A stretch of DNA of 47,755 nt, from the IMG/VR virus record IMGVR_UViG_3300009136_000009, positions 1 through 47,755 of that record; one strand, written 5' to 3'. Below the pieces are notes generated by a model, which saw nothing but the letters and a program-made list of their open reading frames with translations, had not been told where the DNA came from and ran no database searches. The DNA is from a virus. A program made the position numbers and the translations under genes. Below are positions 46,548 through 47,755 of the stretch, in pieces (within the stretch, counting starts at the first letter, position 1; every line of letters begins with the position of its first letter).

Positions 46548-46747
46548 GGTTTCCAGCCTCTCGAAGGACCCTGTGCTCTTCTTTTGACTGCTATCTCGAT
46601 TGTTCTCTTTATGATTGCCCCTGCAATGGATAGGTACAAGGGCCAAATAATAAGTGGCCAGGACCAATCGAGAAGTCCAGACAGCTTGAAATGCACCATG
46701 AAGCAGAGACAGATAGTAGCCTCAAGACGGGATGTATCAAGAAACAT
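46544..46747 (-). CDS. Small membrane protein, 67 aa
   Basis: Begins MFLDTSRLEATICLCFMV. Two hydrophobic segments (about 10-24 and 29-47) and a basic tail. ATG at 46747 follows GGGAGG, four bases past the TAA start of the neighbouring gene. With the next gene it makes a pair of membrane proteins, possibly holin and antiholin; inference only. Confidence 0.6.
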   Translation of the reverse strand: MFLDTSRLEATICLCFMVHFKLSGLLDWSWPLIIWPLYLSIAGAIIKRTIEIAVKRRAQGPSRGWKP

Positions 46748-46748
46748 C

Positions 46749-47033
46749 TTAGCCTCCCATTGACCGTACAGCTCCGGCAGCGAGCGCGCCTGCTGGATAG
46801 GTGAGTGCTCCAAGCAAGGAAGCCTTCCAGGGCTTCCTTGACTTCTTCCTGAGCAGATTGCCACCGATCTCCCAGATAAAACCCCAGGCTGTTGCTGAAG
46901 CTACAGCTACTAGTGGGCTCATACCATTGTTCACAGCTATGTAGCCACCCGCCATGCCTTGAAAGCCGTGGAGCATGAGGTTCTCATGGCGTTGGCTGAT
47001 CTCTTCCTTCCAGCTCATCCAGTCAACCTTCAT
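46749..47033 (-). CDS. Small membrane protein, 94 aa (holin-like candidate)
   Basis: Begins MKVDWMSWKEEISQ. Hydrophobic, Gly/Ala-rich segments at about 23-56 and 72-90 separated by a basic turn (LLRKKSRKPWK). ATG at 47033 after AGGAGG. Contains a perfect 10-bp hairpin at 46815-46840. Its 5' part is repeated at 1-64. Two-helix topology suits a holin, not proven. Confidence 0.6.
   Translation of the reverse strand: MKVDWMSWKEEISQRHENLMLHGFQGMAGGYIAVNNGMSPLVAVASATAWGFIWEIGGNLLRKKSRKPWKASLLGALTYPAGALAAGAVRSMGG
46815..46840. repeat. Perfect intragenic hairpin, 10-bp arms, 6-nt loop
   Basis: CAAGGAAGCC and GGCTTCCTTG surround TTCCAG in the 94-aa membrane protein gene. Confidence 0.85.
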
Positions 47034-47223
47034 CTATCTCCTCCTGTGGTATGTCTGGGAGACGTATCCAATAGTCAGGACTGGGATCGTACCCTCCCTT
47101 TGCATTGCGTACCATCTTGTGCGTACCATACCAGACAGTCCCATCGTTGCACAATGCGATGTAACCATGTGAGTGATAGGGATCAAAATGCACACGTACG
47201 ATTCTTCTGGGATGGTGTGTCAT
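47023..47223 (-). CDS. Hypothetical protein, 66 aa, in the variable segment
   Basis: Begins MTHHPRRIVRVHFDPY; beta-like with GYIALCNDGTVWYG. ATG overlaps the stop of the duplicated-repeat gene (ATGA). All but the last seven codons are missing in the shortened genome form. Confidence 0.6.
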   Translation of the reverse strand: MTHHPRRIVRVHFDPYHSHGYIALCNDGTVWYGTHKMVRNAKGGYDPSPDYWIRLPDIPQEEIDEG

Positions 47224-47630
47224 GGCTTCTCTAATTCCTTTTTGATCATTGCATCTACTTCAGCTTTGGTGTAGCTGAAGTCACTGTCGTACACATGATA
47301 GAGCATCTTTCTCAATGTGGTGCATTCTTTCTGCAGAAGTACGAGCGCACGTAATAGATCAATTCGCTCAAACTCAGCAAAGGTTTCAGCAAGCCCCTTC
47401 AGCTTAGATAGACTGGTCATGGGAGGTCCCTTCTTCAATTCCTTTTCGATCATTGCATCTACTTCAGCTTTGGTGTAGTCGTATCTACATTTACTAGCAC
47501 ATACTATGTAGAGCATCTCTCTCACCACAAAGCACTCTTTTCGTACTAGCAAGAGCATACGCAAGAAGTCGGTTCGGTCAAACTCGGCGAAGTCTTCAGC
47601 AAGCTTCTTTAGTTCAGATGGACTAATCAT
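47220..47630 (-). CDS. Two-repeat helical protein, 136 aa
   Basis: Two tandem 68-residue units, each with LAE.FAEF.R.D.LR, KEC, and YTKAEVDAMI.KEL. Nucleotide identity is high (42-bp stretch 47233-47274 versus 47437-47478 with one mismatch). It came from a recent in-frame duplication of 204 bp. The second unit has its own ATG. Lies within the variable segment. Confidence 0.65.
   Translation of the reverse strand: MISPSELKKLAEDFAEFDRTDFLRMLLLVRKECFVVREMLYIVCASKCRYDYTKAEVDAMIEKELKKGPPMTSLSKLKGLAETFAEFERIDLLRALVLLQKECTTLRKMLYHVYDSDFSYTKAEVDAMIKKELEKP
47233..47478. repeat. Tandem duplication, 204-bp period
   Basis: The 42-base segment at 47233-47274 recurs at 47437-47478 with one mismatch, and the flanking codons are clearly related. 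Confidence 0.85.
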
Positions 47631-47715
47631 GGGAACTACATCTTTTCCTTCTCAGAGAGATAACTAAACCCTTGAGCATCTGAGGTCTAGGACCTATGGG
47701 CATTCTGATGCTCAT
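47623..47715 (-). CDS. 30-aa coupled ORF of the full-length form
   Basis: ATG at 47715 corresponds to 110 in the contig start and overlaps the stop of the 118-aa gene. It reads MSIRMPIGPRPQMLKGLV and a basic tail, ending eight bases inside the 136-aa gene. It could couple translation of these two genes. In the shortened form it becomes the 18-aa fusion. Confidence 0.35.
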   Translation of the reverse strand: MSIRMPIGPRPQMLKGLVISLRRKRCSSHD

Positions 47716-47755
47716 GTATCGTCTTCCTCATGTAGGTCTACACCTACGAATCGCT
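47680..47755. repeat. Contig-end repeat of bases 75-150
   Basis: Exact 76-base match that closes the circle in the full-length form. Confidence 0.9.

Larger units (their letters stand above)
47047..47682. other. 636-bp segment absent from the contig-start form
   Basis: Bounded by CTG on both sides. It contains most of the 66-aa gene, the whole 136-aa gene and most of the 30-aa ORF. The length is a multiple of three. Confidence 0.8.

Noticed and set aside
1-47755. Search for integrase, tRNA genes, CRISPR arrays, reverse transcriptase with variable repeats, and insertion sequences
   Set aside because: None seen by eye in either strand; a covariance or profile search could still find divergent members.

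Overview
The window is an essentially complete genome of a tailed double-stranded DNA phage (Caudoviricetes). The virion module looks podovirus-like: terminase, portal, scaffold, capsid, adaptor-like proteins, a tail-hub/propeller-like protein, fibre-like proteins and large ejection-type proteins are present, but no tape-measure, sheath or tail-tube gene was seen. The host cannot be told from the sequence. I found no integrase, excisionase, tRNA or CRISPR array, so a lytic lifestyle is the simplest reading. The contig is circular in effect. Bases 1-150 are a composite of bases 46970-47046 and 47680-47755, joined at a CTG microhomology. The start of the contig therefore represents a form lacking 636 bp that the end of the contig contains, giving circles of about 46,969 and 47,605 bp.

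There are two transcription units. A leftward (minus strand) unit runs from about 17,009 down to 1 and, through the circle, from 47,715 down to 44,016. It holds many tiny genes, a sliding-clamp-like protein, a zinc/TOPRIM primase, a uracil-DNA-glycosylase/family A polymerase fusion, a gp32-like ssDNA-binding protein, an M15 peptidase (likely endolysin) with a hidden 33-aa membrane peptide, a thioredoxin, a Cas4/RecB-like nuclease, a DnaB-like helicase, an XRE-like regulator, a RuvC-like resolvase, a SpoU methyltransferase and small membrane proteins. A rightward (plus strand) unit runs from 17,803 to 44,122. It encodes small and large terminase, portal, scaffold, major capsid protein, adaptor-like proteins, small beta-rich virion proteins, a propeller-like tail protein, fibre-like proteins and four large internal or ejection-type proteins, one with an HExxH motif. 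The two units meet tail to tail with a 107-bp overlap near 44,016-44,122.

The two units diverge from a roughly 800-bp control region (17,010-17,802). It has a consensus-like leftward promoter, a rightward promoter with perfect hexamers, several palindromes, G-tracts, and a structured rightward leader with a 25-codon ORF. A second non-coding block (12,410-12,935) holds another leader with micro-ORFs. Genes in the leftward unit are packed by stop/start overlaps (TGATG, ATGA, TAATG), with the Shine-Dalgarno sequence encoded in the last codons of the preceding gene.

The most unusual signals are: (1) a genome-wide excess of long perfect hairpins (10-14 bp arms, mostly 6-11 nt loops), many inside conserved genes; (2) two gene cassettes bracketed by direct repeats; (3) the two genome forms visible in the contig ends; (4) an Fe-S nuclease and a helicase overlapping by 218 nt; and (5) at least seven well-supported micro-genes of 21-50 codons, plus several more tentative ones. 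Functional calls rest on motif recognition by eye; no database search was possible.
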